Made by a program: the position numbers and the translations under genes. A stretch of 52,763 bases of DNA, taken from positions 1 to 52,763 of the forward strand of contig JAIEFE010000016.1 in the NCBI GenBank assembly GCA_029067085.1, read 5' to 3'. The notes below the pieces were generated by a model that had not been told where the DNA came from, did no database searches, and was given only the letters and a program-made list of their open reading frames with translations. Origin of the DNA: Lachnospiraceae bacterium (GTDB taxonomy: Bacteria > Bacillota > Clostridia > Lachnospirales > Lachnospiraceae). Numbering within the stretch: position 1 is the first letter of the stretch; the number at the start of each line of letters is the position of its first letter. Below are positions 7,411-15,023 of this stretch, one piece after another.

Positions 7411-10371
7411 ATGGCAGAATTAGAATCCGTAATGGAAAAGAGATTGATAGACCAACTCTGCTGTGATGAGTCTCAATGGACTTACAGACCCGATATCAGA
7501 ACAGAGGAACAGCTATGGAATAATTTTAAATATATTCTGGAACAGAATAACAAGGCTAAACTTAATGATGTTCCTCTCAGCGATTCGGAGTTTGCAAAGA
7601 TCAAAAATGATTTATCGCACGCTTCCTTTTACGATGCTGGGAAATGGTTGGTGGGAGAAAACGGTAAGGTATATGTCCATGTCCAGCGCGGAAATGAAAC
7701 ATTGCATCTTGTAGTGATAAATAATGAGCATGTGGCCGGCGGGACAAGCGTATACGAGGTGATTAATCAATATCAGGCGTTTAAGTCAGAAGATGTGGAG
7801 GGAGACAGGGACAGGCGTTTTGATGTAACGCTCCTGATCAATGGGATTCCCCTAATTCATATTGAACTGAAAAATAAAGAACATTCCTATATGGATGCTT
7901 ACCGCCAGATTAAAAAATACATTGCGGAGGGTAAGTTTCACGGTATTTTCTCTAATGTACAGATGTTTGTTGTGAGCAATGCTGTGGATACAAAGTATTT
8001 TTCTGCCGCAAGGGATACGGAATTAAATAAGAAATTTATCACGGGATGGCTTGATGAGGAAAATCATCCTGTTTGCGATTACATTGAGTTTGCCAGTGCA
8101 GTCCTTAAGATACCGGAAGCGCATGAGATGATTGCCAGATATACGGTTCTTGACAATGATAAAAAGAAACTTTTGATATTGCGCCCATACCAGATTCATG
8201 CGATTGAGGCGATGCGGGCTGCTTCGAAACAGGGTAAATCCGGCTTTATCTGGCATACAACAGGTTCGGGGAAGACGATGACTTCCTATAAGGCTACAAG
8301 AAATCTGTTGATGGACATTCCGGCAATCGAGAAAACAGTATTTCTCATTGACAGAAAGGATCTGGATGTACAGACTAAAATGGCTTTCCAATCATATGCT
8401 GATAACGATACGATTGATGTGGATGATACGGATTTTGTCGATTCCCTTATAGAAAAAATGGCGGATGACAACCGCCAGATGATAGTAACCACCAGGCAGA
8501 AAATGCAAATTATGGTAAATCGGCGACTGAAGGAAGGGACCAAGCTGTATGAAAAGATTAAATCTCTAAAGGTTGCTTTTGTGGTAGATGAATGCCACAG
8601 GGCTGTGACGCCTCAAACCAAAAGAGATCTTGAGAGATTTTTTGCCAATTCATTATGGTATGGTTTTACAGGGACGCCTATTTTTGAGGAAAACAGCTAT
8701 GAGCAGAAAGGTGATCTGCCTCAGACCACAGAGCAGTTGTATGGGGAGTGCCTGCATAGTTATACCATTAAAGAGGCCATCCATGATGAGGCAGTTTTAG
8801 GGTTCATGGTGGAGAATCTTGGGGCAAAAGATTTAAGTGCCGATGATGCTAAGAAGGTATATGAAACCGAAGAACATATGCGAAAAGTTCTGAATGTTAT
8901 CCTGAATCAGTCATACGACAAATTTGGAATGAACAATGATAAAGGCAGAACCTATGAGGCGATATTAACAACTGGGTCGATTGAAAGGGCACAGAAGTAT
9001 TATGATTTGCTGAAGAAGGTGAAAGAGGGGAAGGATGAGCTTAAGATCAGCGATACCGTACATAAGGCGCTGCCTGATTTCCCTAAGTTTGCCATAACCT
9101 ACTCGCTGTCGGAAAACGAAGAAGTCTCCACTGTGAATCAGGATAAAATGAAGGAATCGTTAAAAGATTATTCTGAAATGTTTGGGAGCAGCTATAAGAT
9201 AGATGCTATTAATGCCTACAACAATAATCTCAATGAGCGTTTGGCAAGAAAAGAGAAAAAATATTTGGATCGGGGTCAGCAGCTAGACTTGGTGATCGTG
9301 GTTGATCGGCTTTTAACCGGATTTGATGCCCCTTGTCTGTCTACCTTGTTTATTGACAGGCAGCCCATGGCTCCGCAGAATATTATTCAAGCGTTTTCCC
9401 GTACCAACAGATTGTTTGATAACAATAAACAGTATGGGCAGATTGTAACATTTCAGGCTCCCAAAGAATATAAAGATGCAATCAATACGGCGCTCAGGCT
9501 ATATTCGCGCGGAGGTGACGGCAATCCTATTGCGGAGGATTGGGATGATGTGAAGGCATCCTTTTCCATATCCCTTAAAACAATCCGTAATCTGGCACAG
9601 ACATCCCAAGATATAGCAGGTCTGTCAAGAAAGCAAAAGAAGGCGTTTGTTCATCTTTTTAGAGCCTTGGACCACGATTTTGCACACCTGAAATCATTTT
9701 CGGTATATGAACCACATATACTTGACGAGTTTGAATTTTCCGAAAGCGAATATGAAGATTATGCCGCAATGTATAAAAATGTAATGGAAGAGCTTAAAAG
9801 GCCGGACAATGATCATGATTCTGACGAAGAACCTGTATGGGATGACTATGATTTAGTGGCCTACAGCAAACTAAGGATTGATTTTGAGTATATTGTGGAA
9901 TTACTGCGGGGAGTTGTGGAGTCCTTAGATCAATCACAAAATGATTTTGACGAAGCAGAATTTGAAATCAGGATAAGGGCCATTAAGGAGATCATAGCAG
10001 AGTTTGCAAGCGATAATCAAAAACTAGGTGTATTGCTTACGCAGGTTGTGGATGAGATTGAAAAAGACAAAGAGAGATTTTTAGGACAGGATATCTCTGT
10101 GATCATCAACCAGATGCGCTATTCTGTTATTGACGCGGAAATCAAAAAATATGCTGAAAAATGGTATCTTGATTTTGAAGACGTCAAGTATGAAGCTTTT
10201 CATTTCAGCGATGGTGAACTGGCAAACGAAAATAAATTAAAAGACAGTGCAGATTATGCTGCCTATAAAGAAGCAAACGAAGATGCATTGCCTAAATTCA
10301 AATTTAGGAAGTTGATGATTGATGAATTTAAGAATGTGCTTATGCCGGAGATTGCATCGTTAATTGATTGA
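7411..10371 (+). CDS. hsdR: Type I restriction endonuclease/translocase subunit
   Basis: A 986-aa HsdR, a normal full length. The N-terminal nuclease domain has a PD-(D/E)xK signature with IELKNK (E152, K154) after a beta strand FDVTLLINGIPL. The SF2 motor has Walker A TTGSGKT (283-289) and a DECH box (393-396), then TGTPIF and a late helicase motif around IVVDRLLTGFDAP and FSRTNRL. The C-terminal helical region docks on the M2S core. The gene begins 3 nt after hsdS, completing an hsdM-S-R operon. It translocates DNA and cuts unmethylated invaders far from the target site. No frameshift is seen. Confidence 0.95.
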   Translation: MAELESVMEKRLIDQLCCDESQWTYRPDIRTEEQLWNNFKYILEQNNKAKLNDVPLSDSEFAKIKNDLSHASFYDAGKWLVGENGKVYVHVQRGNETLHLVVINNEHVAGGTSVYEVINQYQAFKSEDVEGDRDRRFDVTLLINGIPLIHIELKNKEHSYMDAYRQIKKYIAEGKFHGIFSNVQMFVVSNAVDTKYFSAARDTELNKKFITGWLDEENHPVCDYIEFASAVLKIPEAHEMIARYTVLDNDKKKLLILRPYQIHAIEAMRAASKQGKSGFIWHTTGSGKTMTSYKATRNLLMDIPAIEKTVFLIDRKDLDVQTKMAFQSYADNDTIDVDDTDFVDSLIEKMADDNRQMIVTTRQKMQIMVNRRLKEGTKLYEKIKSLKVAFVVDECHRAVTPQTKRDLERFFANSLWYGFTGTPIFEENSYEQKGDLPQTTEQLYGECLHSYTIKEAIHDEAVLGFMVENLGAKDLSADDAKKVYETEEHMRKVLNVILNQSYDKFGMNNDKGRTYEAILTTGSIERAQKYYDLLKKVKEGKDELKISDTVHKALPDFPKFAITYSLSENEEVSTVNQDKMKESLKDYSEMFGSSYKIDAINAYNNNLNERLARKEKKYLDRGQQLDLVIVVDRLLTGFDAPCLSTLFIDRQPMAPQNIIQAFSRTNRLFDNNKQYGQIVTFQAPKEYKDAINTALRLYSRGGDGNPIAEDWDDVKASFSISLKTIRNLAQTSQDIAGLSRKQKKAFVHLFRALDHDFAHLKSFSVYEPHILDEFEFSESEYEDYAAMYKNVMEELKRPDNDHDSDEEPVWDDYDLVAYSKLRIDFEYIVELLRGVVESLDQSQNDFDEAEFEIRIRAIKEIIAEFASDNQKLGVLLTQVVDEIEKDKERFLGQDISVIINQMRYSVIDAEIKKYAEKWYLDFEDVKYEAFHFSDGELANENKLKDSADYAAYKEANEDALPKFKFRKLMIDEFKNVLMPEIASLID

Positions 10372-10497
10372 GTTTACGGGCGATTTTACTATAGTTGGAT
10401 AAACTGCTTGCATGAAAAGGTGATAAAGGAGCGCGTTGTCGGGTAGGCTGGGGTTTGGGGTGTCCCCAACAAGCTAAGCGAGACGCCGGAGGCGGTG

Positions 10498-10543
10498 AAG
10501 CGGTGATTGGGATATCCGAAAAGGATATCCCAATCCATTGCTT
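10498..10543 (+). other. Long stem-loop in a GC-rich intergenic scar
   Basis: The 273-bp gap after hsdR holds a perfect 12-bp stem (ATTGGGATATCC / GGATATCCCAAT) with a GAAAA loop, extended outward imperfectly by AAGC...GCTT. Just upstream is another hairpin (GTTTGGGG / CCCCAAC, 10456-10473). The stretch is much more GC-rich than the genes on either side. It could be a transcription end or a leftover of another mobile element (for example an oriT or element end); nothing in the sequence decides this. Confidence 0.5.
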
Positions 10544-10644
10544 GCCGATGACATATACTCATAGCAAGTCTGCCGTGTCCAGTGAATTTTGTTAAATTGC
10601 AACTGAATTAAGCAATATAATATTTATGATGTCAAGGGGGTAAC

Positions 10645-11565
10645 ATGAGAGAAAATCTTTTATTAGGCAATGGAATAAATCTTGATCTTGGAATATCTGA
10701 ATTGTGTGCAGAGGCCATATTCCAACGCTTTCAAGATATATTGATCAAGACCAGTCCGTTATACGAATATCTTATGGGTAAGGGCTTTGACACGCAAATA
10801 TGTAATTCAATTTTTGCTGATTGCAAAAGCAGTACAGAAAAACTTGGAATAGAGTCACTTGCCAGAAATGTATATGATTATCTTAAAAGTTCTGATAAAT
10901 GGTCAGATAATAATGAGCGTGAACTGAAGGATTTTATTACGGTCTCAGCCATTAATGCTATATTTTACAATGGTAATACTACGATTGATATAGCTCCAAT
11001 CACAAATGACACGAATAGAATTAAGATATCTACCTTAAAAGCTTATAATAATATTTTCACTATAAATTATGCTGAATTTTGGGATTTTGCAAATAAATGT
11101 TGTTTTTTACATGGGAATTATGAATTACCCGAAGTGTCATCTGCCGGAAAAGATATCATTTTATTTTATCCATATAATGATGATTCAGGAACTTACAAAA
11201 GACTTATTAATCAGCTTTCTGACAAATATTCTATGCAAAAATATTTACCCGATGTGATATTTACTCCTTTGTTGGATAAACAGCATTCTTTATATGTAGG
11301 GCATTCTCCCAGCAATGCATTTTTTCCGGGTTCAAATACATTTCCATCCAATGGGCGGGAGCTATATGTTGAACTAAACAATATTGAATCACTTGACATA
11401 TTTGGTATGTCGCCCTTTGGTGATGATAGGCTGATTCAACGATTATCAGTGATACCTAAACTTACCATATATGTTCTTAATAAGGAGCAAAAACAGGTTG
11501 AAAAATGGAATGATTTATTAAACAGAGAATGCTGTGTTGATTCTTTTTCATTTTATAATAAATGA
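10645..11565 (+). CDS. SIR2-like domain protein, candidate phage-defence NADase
   Basis: A 306-aa protein with the spaced motifs of bacterial SIR2-like proteins: an N-terminal nucleotide-binding LLLGNGINLDLG (residues 5-16), FTINYAEFWD (about 138-147, the place of the family's TNYD), FLHGNY (about 154-159, the LHG motif) and a late FGMSPFGDDRLI (about 253-264, like the family's GxSLGDDD motif). SIR2-domain defence proteins deplete NAD when phage is sensed. The Asn of GNG.N is present; the catalytic His is probably that of LHG. AAGGGGGTAAC precedes the ATG. It is AT-rich, stands alone between hsdR and the integrase module, and has no partner such as an Argonaute, HerA or DSR domain. Confidence 0.6.
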   Translation: MRENLLLGNGINLDLGISELCAEAIFQRFQDILIKTSPLYEYLMGKGFDTQICNSIFADCKSSTEKLGIESLARNVYDYLKSSDKWSDNNERELKDFITVSAINAIFYNGNTTIDIAPITNDTNRIKISTLKAYNNIFTINYAEFWDFANKCCFLHGNYELPEVSSAGKDIILFYPYNDDSGTYKRLINQLSDKYSMQKYLPDVIFTPLLDKQHSLYVGHSPSNAFFPGSNTFPSNGRELYVELNNIESLDIFGMSPFGDDRLIQRLSVIPKLTIYVLNKEQKQVEKWNDLLNRECCVDSFSFYNK

Positions 11566-11728
11566 GAAATATCAAGTGGGTGCGCTTTTGTATAAAGGAA
11601 TAGCTCTAGCTAAAATATGCATCTCATAAAAATGTGGACCAAAACCCTCTTCCCAACGGCTAATTATATAGGGAGGTCTATAGACCTTCCTGTCCATCTT
11701 GAAAATATCAGAGGGAAGGAGGGAGCCG

Positions 11729-11908
11729 ATGGGAAACAGGAAAAGGGAAAGTGCGCCGGTCATTCAATTTCATACTGACGATCCAGCGGTCACGCTCACT
11801 TTCAGCGAAGAGGAGAGCGCAGATGTAAAAGCCATGATCCTCGACATCCTAACGGAAGCATACAGGGAGCGCCTGCAGAGGGATTCGCCATTTGCCAAGG
11901 CAGGATGA
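11729..11908 (+). CDS. Small conserved-type ORF upstream of the integrase
   Basis: A 59-aa protein starting at the ATG at 11729, with GGAAGGAGGGAGCCG just upstream; an earlier in-frame ATG at 11699 lacks a good site. The sequence has a basic N-terminus, a strand-like PVIQFHTDDPAVTLTF, and a helix KAMILDILTEAYRERLQ. Small ORFs of this kind often precede serine recombinase genes in clostridial elements, but the role is unknown; a recombination directionality factor would be a reasonable guess. It ends 159 nt before the integrase. Confidence 0.6.
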   Translation: MGNRKRESAPVIQFHTDDPAVTLTFSEEESADVKAMILDILTEAYRERLQRDSPFAKAG

Positions 11909-12067
11909 CGGGAGAAGAGCCGCGCTGCTATTCCGAAAAGATGTGTTGCAGAAAAGGGGAATGGGCGGTATGATATATGTACCGGGGCGTTCCCCGGCGG
12001 CACATTGAAAAGTGAATAGGAAACAGCAGCGCGGTCCCGTACAAAAAAGATGTACGGAGGCGGCGTG

Positions 12068-13681
12068 ATGAAACGGGTTTATTGTCTTTACAGAGTATCG
12101 ACTAAAAAGCAGATAGACAGGAATGATAAGGATGAAAATGACATCCCCATGCAGGAAAAGGCGTGTCATGAGTTCGCGGACAGGCAGGAAGGCTGGACGA
12201 TCCTGAAGGAATTTTCCGAAAAAGGCGTTTCGGGGTACAAGGTATCGGCAAAGGACAGGGATGCCATACAGGAGTTAAAGGAAGCAGCCCAGAAGAAAGA
12301 ATTCGACATCCTCTTAGTGTTCATGTTTGATCGGATCGGGAGAATCGATGACGAGACGCCCTTTGTGGTGGAATGGTTTGCAAAGCACGGTATCGAGGTG
12401 TGGAGTACACAGGAGGGACAGCAGTGCTTCAACAGCCATGTGGACAAGCTGATGAATTATCTGAGGTTCTGGCAGGCATCCGGCGAGAGCGAGAAGACTT
12501 CTATAAGGATCAAGAGCAAGATGCAGCAGATGGCATTGGAAGGGTTATACACAGGTGGGCCGGTTAGGTTCGGCTATCATCTTACGGACAGCGGTCTTGT
12601 GAACCGAAAAGGTGCAAAGATAAAAAAGTATGAGATCGACCCGGCGGAGAGTGAAGTGCTTCGTATGATCGACGACATGACGATCCATAAAGGGTATGGG
12701 TCTTATCGGATGTCGGACTTTCTGAATAAAAATGGCTATCAACCGAGCGGCGGCGGGAAGTTCACGAGCATCAAGGTGATCCGCATCCTGCGCGACCCAT
12801 TCTACTGTGGGAGACTCGCGGATGGAACGACATCTCCGCAGCTTGAGGCACTTAGGCTGCGCAGTGATGATACTTACGACCGTATCCTTTATATTCTGGA
12901 ACAGAGACAGAATAAGAATGAAGAAAAACGCCATATCGCTTTGCAGACCAAAGGACAGGCGATGCTCTCAGGGAATGTGTTCTGCGCCCACTGTGGCGGG
13001 AGGCTGACTACGATTCGGTATCGTGACAGCTATACGAGGGCTGACGGCACGGAGTATTCCGTGGATCAGATAAAGTATAGTTGCTACCATAAAAGCCGTA
13101 AGCTCTGTCAGTGTGACGGGCAGACTACCTACCAAGCGGAACGGGTGGACGAGACTGTCAGGCAGATCATACGGAAGATTTTCGGCTGCATGGACAGTGC
13201 ACCGGAGGAGGAAAAGCTGCAGGCAATCTTCAAAAAGCAGATGGCAGGGAACAGGGCGAGGCAGAAAAAGCTGGACGTAGAGCTTACCAAGAACCGGGAA
13301 CAGCTCACGAAGCTGCAGCTTGAGATCGGAAAGACACTGACAGGAGAGAGCAGCTATGCGGCGGAGGATCTGTCCCAGGCGATCAAGACGGTAAAGGGTA
13401 GAATCACCGATGTAGAGAAGAAACTGGAAGAGCTTCGGGCAGAAGAAGAACAGAAGAGACAGGGAATCGACCTGATCATCCCGGAATATGAACGGTTTAA
13501 GTCATGGGCAGAAGAGTTTGACATGGCAACGCTGGAGCAGCAGAAAATGATAGCATGCCACTTGTTCAGACGCATTGAGGTAGGGCGAGGTTATCAGATC
13601 AGTGTGGAGCTCAACATGACCTACAGGCAGTTCTGTTCCGAATGGGGTGGCAATGATTTGCTCAGGGAAACAGTTGGGTAG
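12068..13681 (+). CDS. Large serine recombinase (integrase) of the element
   Basis: A 537-aa large serine recombinase. The start at 12068 is preceded by ACGGAGGCGGCGTG; an in-frame ATG 18 nt earlier lies before that site. The resolvase catalytic domain (about 1-150) has the nucleophile Ser11 in LYRVSTKKQ and the arginine-bearing FDRIGR. A recombinase domain follows (about 160-290) with GYHLTDSG and a run ending RDPFYCGRL. A zinc ribbon has CAHC (306-309) and a second cysteine set near 339-349, then a coiled coil (about 375-465). These are the parts that recognise attP and attB and control direction. It lies 160 bp from attR, so it is almost certainly the enzyme that cut tRNA-Asn. Confidence 0.93.
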   Translation: MKRVYCLYRVSTKKQIDRNDKDENDIPMQEKACHEFADRQEGWTILKEFSEKGVSGYKVSAKDRDAIQELKEAAQKKEFDILLVFMFDRIGRIDDETPFVVEWFAKHGIEVWSTQEGQQCFNSHVDKLMNYLRFWQASGESEKTSIRIKSKMQQMALEGLYTGGPVRFGYHLTDSGLVNRKGAKIKKYEIDPAESEVLRMIDDMTIHKGYGSYRMSDFLNKNGYQPSGGGKFTSIKVIRILRDPFYCGRLADGTTSPQLEALRLRSDDTYDRILYILEQRQNKNEEKRHIALQTKGQAMLSGNVFCAHCGGRLTTIRYRDSYTRADGTEYSVDQIKYSCYHKSRKLCQCDGQTTYQAERVDETVRQIIRKIFGCMDSAPEEEKLQAIFKKQMAGNRARQKKLDVELTKNREQLTKLQLEIGKTLTGESSYAAEDLSQAIKTVKGRITDVEKKLEELRAEEEQKRQGIDLIIPEYERFKSWAEEFDMATLEQQKMIACHLFRRIEVGRGYQISVELNMTYRQFCSEWGGNDLLRETVG

Positions 13682-13821
13682 ACGGTGGAAAGAGGTACTC
13701 TATCATAAAAGACGGATATGTTTCATTATGGCTGTTGATGTTCATAGATTACAGAGTAAAACGTAAGGAATAGATACCCTCGGATGTGATCAGGACATAA
13801 CTCTCTATCAGGGAGGGGTTA

Positions 13822-13850
13822 CGGTATGTAACCGCAGCGCTGGTAGAGCA
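13822..13850 (+). other. attR junction of the element
   Basis: The element-side arm CGGTATGTAACC (13822-13833) is followed after 7 nt by the core TGGTAGAGCA (13841-13850), which continues into the 3' part of tRNA-Asn. The arm is an exact inverted copy of 148-159 at the other end. Confidence 0.82.
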
Positions 13851-13897
13851 CGCGGCTGTTAACCGCGGGGTTGTAGGTTCGAGCCCTACTCGGGGAG
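13841..13897 (+). pseudogene. 3' fragment of host tRNA-Asn (57-bp direct repeat of 234-290)
   Basis: These 57 bp are identical to 234-290 of the complete tRNA-Asn and include the GTT anticodon arm, T-arm and 3' acceptor strand, but the 5' acceptor strand and half the D-arm are missing. It is the downstream half of the host gene and is followed by its own terminator. Confidence 0.88.
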
Positions 13898-13899
13898 CT

Positions 13900-13935
13900 A
13901 AACACCCCGTAAACGTTTCTGTTTACGGGGTGTTT
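13900..13935. terminator. Bidirectional terminator of the original tRNA-Asn gene
   Basis: A perfect 15-bp stem (AAACACCCCGTAAAC / GTTTACGGGGTGTTT) with a 6-nt loop. It ends the host rRNA/tRNA unit and, on the other strand, can end the araC-type gene that stops at 13950. Confidence 0.8.
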
Positions 13936-13949
13936 GATTAATTTCTTAT

Positions 13950-14816
13950 TTAGTCTATATTATGTGAAGCCCGATAATTTTTTGGACTCACTCCAAATTT
14001 CTTTTTAAAAGCTTTGGAAAACACAAGCTGATCATTATATCCCACCTGATTAGATATTTCCTTGATTGACATTGAAGTGCTGACAAGGAGATTGGCAGAT
14101 TTATGCATGCGGAAGTCTATCAGAAAATTCTGGATGGAAATATTAAGTTCCTGCTGAAATACATGATTCAGATGGGAACGGGTAATGCCGATATTGTCGG
14201 CAATATCAGATACTCCGATTCCTTGCATATACATTTTGTTAATATAATCAATTGCATGGTTTACATAAGTGTTATCGCTGTATCCGGTTTGTCCATGAGT
14301 GTCTTTCTGGGTGCGTAAGGCATGATGATTGGCAAGGATTGCAAACAGTTTAAGCAAAATGGATTCACGGTAAAGATCATCGGAAAAGCCTGTGTCTCTA
14401 TGTTCGAATAAATCATCAAAGCAGTCCATATACTCATCGGGAGCAGGAGCCGGAAGCGTTAAGTGATTTTTGGAGAAACCACAATTCTTTAATATAGTAT
14501 CAACTCGTATACCTTTGAAACCAATCCATACATAGTTCCATGGGTTGTTCACGTCTGCACAATAAACGATAGGTTCATTGGGATAGACTAAGAACATCTG
14601 ACCGGAAGCAAGATGCCATGTGTTACCGTTTGCCGAATAAAATCCCTCACCCGACAAAATGAAATGAAGAATATATTCATCGCGGGAGGCAGAGACAGCA
14701 TGGTAAGGTTTGCAATATTCTCTGCCCGCATGTACTAAGGTTATTTCCATGGAGGTTTCGCTAAAGTCCTGCATACAAATAAATTCACCAGCCTGCATAG
14801 GAATCTCTTTCTGCAT
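13950..14816 (-). CDS. AraC-family transcriptional regulator of the galactoside locus
   Basis: A 288-aa regulator. The start at 14816 is chosen because GGAAGGAGAGC lies about 7 nt upstream; an ATG 21 nt earlier has no such site. The N-terminal part (about 20-150) is a cupin-like sensor with YILHFILSGEGFY and LVYPNEPIVY. The C-terminal 100 residues hold two helix-turn-helix motifs: GVSDIADNIGITRSHLNHVFQQ and SIKEISNQVGYNDQLVFSKAFKKKFGVSPKNYR, the latter being the AraC signature. It is divergent from the GH36 gene with a 59-bp repeated sequence between them, so it probably activates both alpha-galactoside units when its sugar is present. Confidence 0.92.
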   Translation of the reverse strand: MQKEIPMQAGEFICMQDFSETSMEITLVHAGREYCKPYHAVSASRDEYILHFILSGEGFYSANGNTWHLASGQMFLVYPNEPIVYCADVNNPWNYVWIGFKGIRVDTILKNCGFSKNHLTLPAPAPDEYMDCFDDLFEHRDTGFSDDLYRESILLKLFAILANHHALRTQKDTHGQTGYSDNTYVNHAIDYINKMYMQGIGVSDIADNIGITRSHLNHVFQQELNISIQNFLIDFRMHKSANLLVSTSMSIKEISNQVGYNDQLVFSKAFKKKFGVSPKNYRASHNID

Positions 14817-14861
14817 AAAAGCTCTCCTTCCCGTCAAGATATAAAAGATAATTTCATTTTA

Positions 14862-14920
14862 CCATATAATCTGCGATTTTGACATATTAATATTCTCATA
14901 TAATCATTTTTTCAGGTTAT
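14862..14920 (+). promoter_or_regulatory. Putative AraC operator, copy 1
   Basis: This 59-bp sequence matches 17144-17202 at 50 of 59 positions. Conserved blocks are CCATATAATCTGCGATTTT, ATATTCTCATATAAT and GGTTAT. CATATAAT occurs twice, 34 bp apart. The end of the block lies exactly 22 bp before a -10 hexamer, the same as in copy 2, which is class-II activator geometry. Confidence 0.7.
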
Positions 14921-14942
14921 TTTTTCTCAAAAATCAAAATCA

Positions 14943-14948
14943 TATAAT
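14943..14948 (+). promoter_or_regulatory. -10 box for the Sip1-like GH36 gene
   Basis: TATAAT 22 bp after operator copy 1. The -35 position (about 14920-14925) is a T-run unlike the consensus, fitting an activator-dependent promoter. Confidence 0.5.
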
Positions 14949-15023
14949 AATTTCAACACAAATAATACGAAGTAGCATTAAAATCAGGCATAGAAACATT
15001 CAAGAATGGATAAGGAAACGATT

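Larger units (their letters stand above)
130..13850. mobile_element. Serine-integrase genomic island in tRNA-Asn carrying defence genes
   Basis: About 13.7 kb bounded by attL (130-159) and attR (13822-13850) inside a split tRNA-Asn gene. It carries a replacement tRNA-Asn, tnpV, a GNAT-like gene and small partner, a 4-TM protein, an OLD-family nuclease, hsdM-hsdS-hsdR, a SIR2-like gene, a small conserved ORF and the integrase next to attR. I see no relaxase, coupling protein or replication gene, so it is probably an integrative element that needs help to transfer, or a remnant of a larger one. The OLD and SIR2-like genes are visibly more AT-rich than the recombinase region, suggesting assembly from several sources. 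Confidence 0.85.

Noticed and set aside
130..13850. Conjugative or mobilisable element with its own transfer genes
   Set aside because: No relaxase, coupling protein, VirB4-like ATPase or replication initiator among the genes. TnpV alone does not provide transfer.
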